Assembly (NCBI GenBank): GCA_021794595.1
Contig: JAJYQN010000097.1
Location: 1 to 64,000 of the forward strand
Length of the DNA stretch: 64,000 nucleotides
Reading direction: 5' to 3'
Origin: Pseudomonadota bacterium
Lineage (GTDB): Bacteria > Pseudomonadota > Gammaproteobacteria > Acidiferrobacterales > Acidiferrobacteraceae
Part shown: piece after piece, positions 63,587 through 64,000 of the stretch
Layout: each line of letters starts with the position of its first letter
Position numbering within the stretch: the first letter of the stretch is position 1
Notes under the pieces: generated by a model
The model's database searches: none
Told to the model about the DNA's origin: nothing
Seen by the model: the letters and a program-made list of their open reading frames with translations, nothing else
Translations under genes and position numbers: made by a program

Positions 63587-64000
63587 TTAGGCGGATTCGG
63601 AGGCCCGGGCAAGTCCTGGCATGGCATCGATCACCTGACGCGCGATGCCAGCCGCGTCCAAGCCGCAGGCCGCGAGCATTTGCGCGGGCACGCCGTGCTC
63701 GATATACGTGTCGGGAAGGCCAAGGTTTAGTACCCGAACCGGGAGCTGGAGCTGTCCTACGAGTTCGCCGACCCCGCTCCCCGCGCCGCCCGCCACAGCA
63801 TTTTCCTCGACGGTTACGAACAGTTCATGAGAGCGGGCCAGTTTGACGAGAAGGGTCTCGTCCAAGGGCTTGACGAAGCGCATATTGACGACCGTCGCAT
63901 TGAGCGATTCGGCGGCTCCGAGTGCCGCGCCGAGCAGGGAGCCAAAGGCCAACAAGGCGACCCGTGCGCCCTGTCTGCGCACCTCGGCTTTGCCGATCGC
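63587..64000 (-). CDS. dxs: 1-deoxy-D-xylulose-5-phosphate synthase, C-terminal part (cut by window end)
   Basis: The frame runs off the window edge. The visible 137 residues match the DXS third domain: IGKAEVRRQG at the edge, then RVALLAFGSLL, NATVVNMRFVKPLDETLL, TVEENAVAGGAGSGV and LGLPDTYIEHG. It makes DXP for isoprenoids, thiamine and pyridoxal. The gene start lies beyond 64000. It ends 34 bases before the folE2 start. Confidence 0.95.
   Translation of the reverse strand, partial: AIGKAEVRRQGARVALLAFGSLLGAALGAAESLNATVVNMRFVKPLDETLLVKLARSHELFVTVEENAVAGGAGSGVGELVGQLQLPVRVLNLGLPDTYIEHGVPAQMLAACGLDAAGIARQVIDAMPGLARASESA

Overview
The window is a dense, GC-rich (roughly 60 %) bacterial chromosome segment of about 70 genes with short intergenic gaps. 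No rRNA or tRNA gene, CRISPR array or intact insertion sequence was seen. Several blocks keep gene orders typical of Gammaproteobacteria such as Pseudomonas: metG-mrp-dcd with rnfB/nth beside metG; algC-dut-coaBC-radC-rpmB-rpmG; DUF3108-purN-purM divergent from a CDP-alcohol transferase, a PerM-like protein and hda; and efp-epmA-epmB. With the E2-E3 fused pyruvate dehydrogenase, periplasmic DsrE-like and DUF302 proteins, a Cys-type formate dehydrogenase and no sugar-uptake genes, this suggests an acidophilic or sulfur/iron-oxidising gammaproteobacterium of the Acidiferrobacter/Acidithiobacillus kind. The genus is an inference, not shown directly.

Layout. 1-8100: leucyl aminopeptidase, then pdhA-pdhB-(E2-E3 fusion)-argG. 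8170-13300: a membrane PAS histidine kinase, a GNAT and DUF2156 pair preceded by a 29-residue ORF, DUF1841 and FIST proteins. 13180-20600: nth, a hypothetical gene, solo rnfB, a QueC-like gene, metG, divergent mrp, and dcd interrupted by an intein. 20900-31200: formaldehyde-dehydrogenase-like enzyme, DsrE and DUF302 periplasmic proteins, algC-dut-coaBC, radC, a formate dehydrogenase with DUF1641, rpmB-rpmG. 31300-41400: HNH protein, fatty-acid desaturase, NUDIX, an ECF sigma/anti-sigma/beta-propeller operon, purMN, a phosphatidyltransferase, PerM-like protein and Hda. 41400-53500: WrbA, FumC, inositol phosphatase, thiopurine methyltransferase, Kdo hydroxylase, NifU-domain protein, a tiny membrane protein and an orphan acyl carrier protein with near-identical promoters, a response regulator with degenerate GGDEF, an old yellow enzyme, and the EF-P beta-lysylation set epmA-efp-epmB. 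53500-64000: 1-Cys peroxiredoxin, acylphosphatase, a GFA-family gene followed by an attC-like site, lytic transglycosylase, proS, ROK kinase, amidotransferase, an EmrAB-type efflux operon containing a universal stress protein and led by marR, folE2 and the 3' part of dxs.

Most notable: a 249-residue intein in dCTP deaminase, placed directly before the catalytic serine and carrying what looks like the worn remains of a homing endonuclease. Others: the single-chain E2-E3 with a recently duplicated lipoyl domain, an anti-sigma factor fused to a DsrE-like domain behind an ECF-type promoter, a likely lone integron cassette, and a small translationally coupled peptide ORF before DUF2156.
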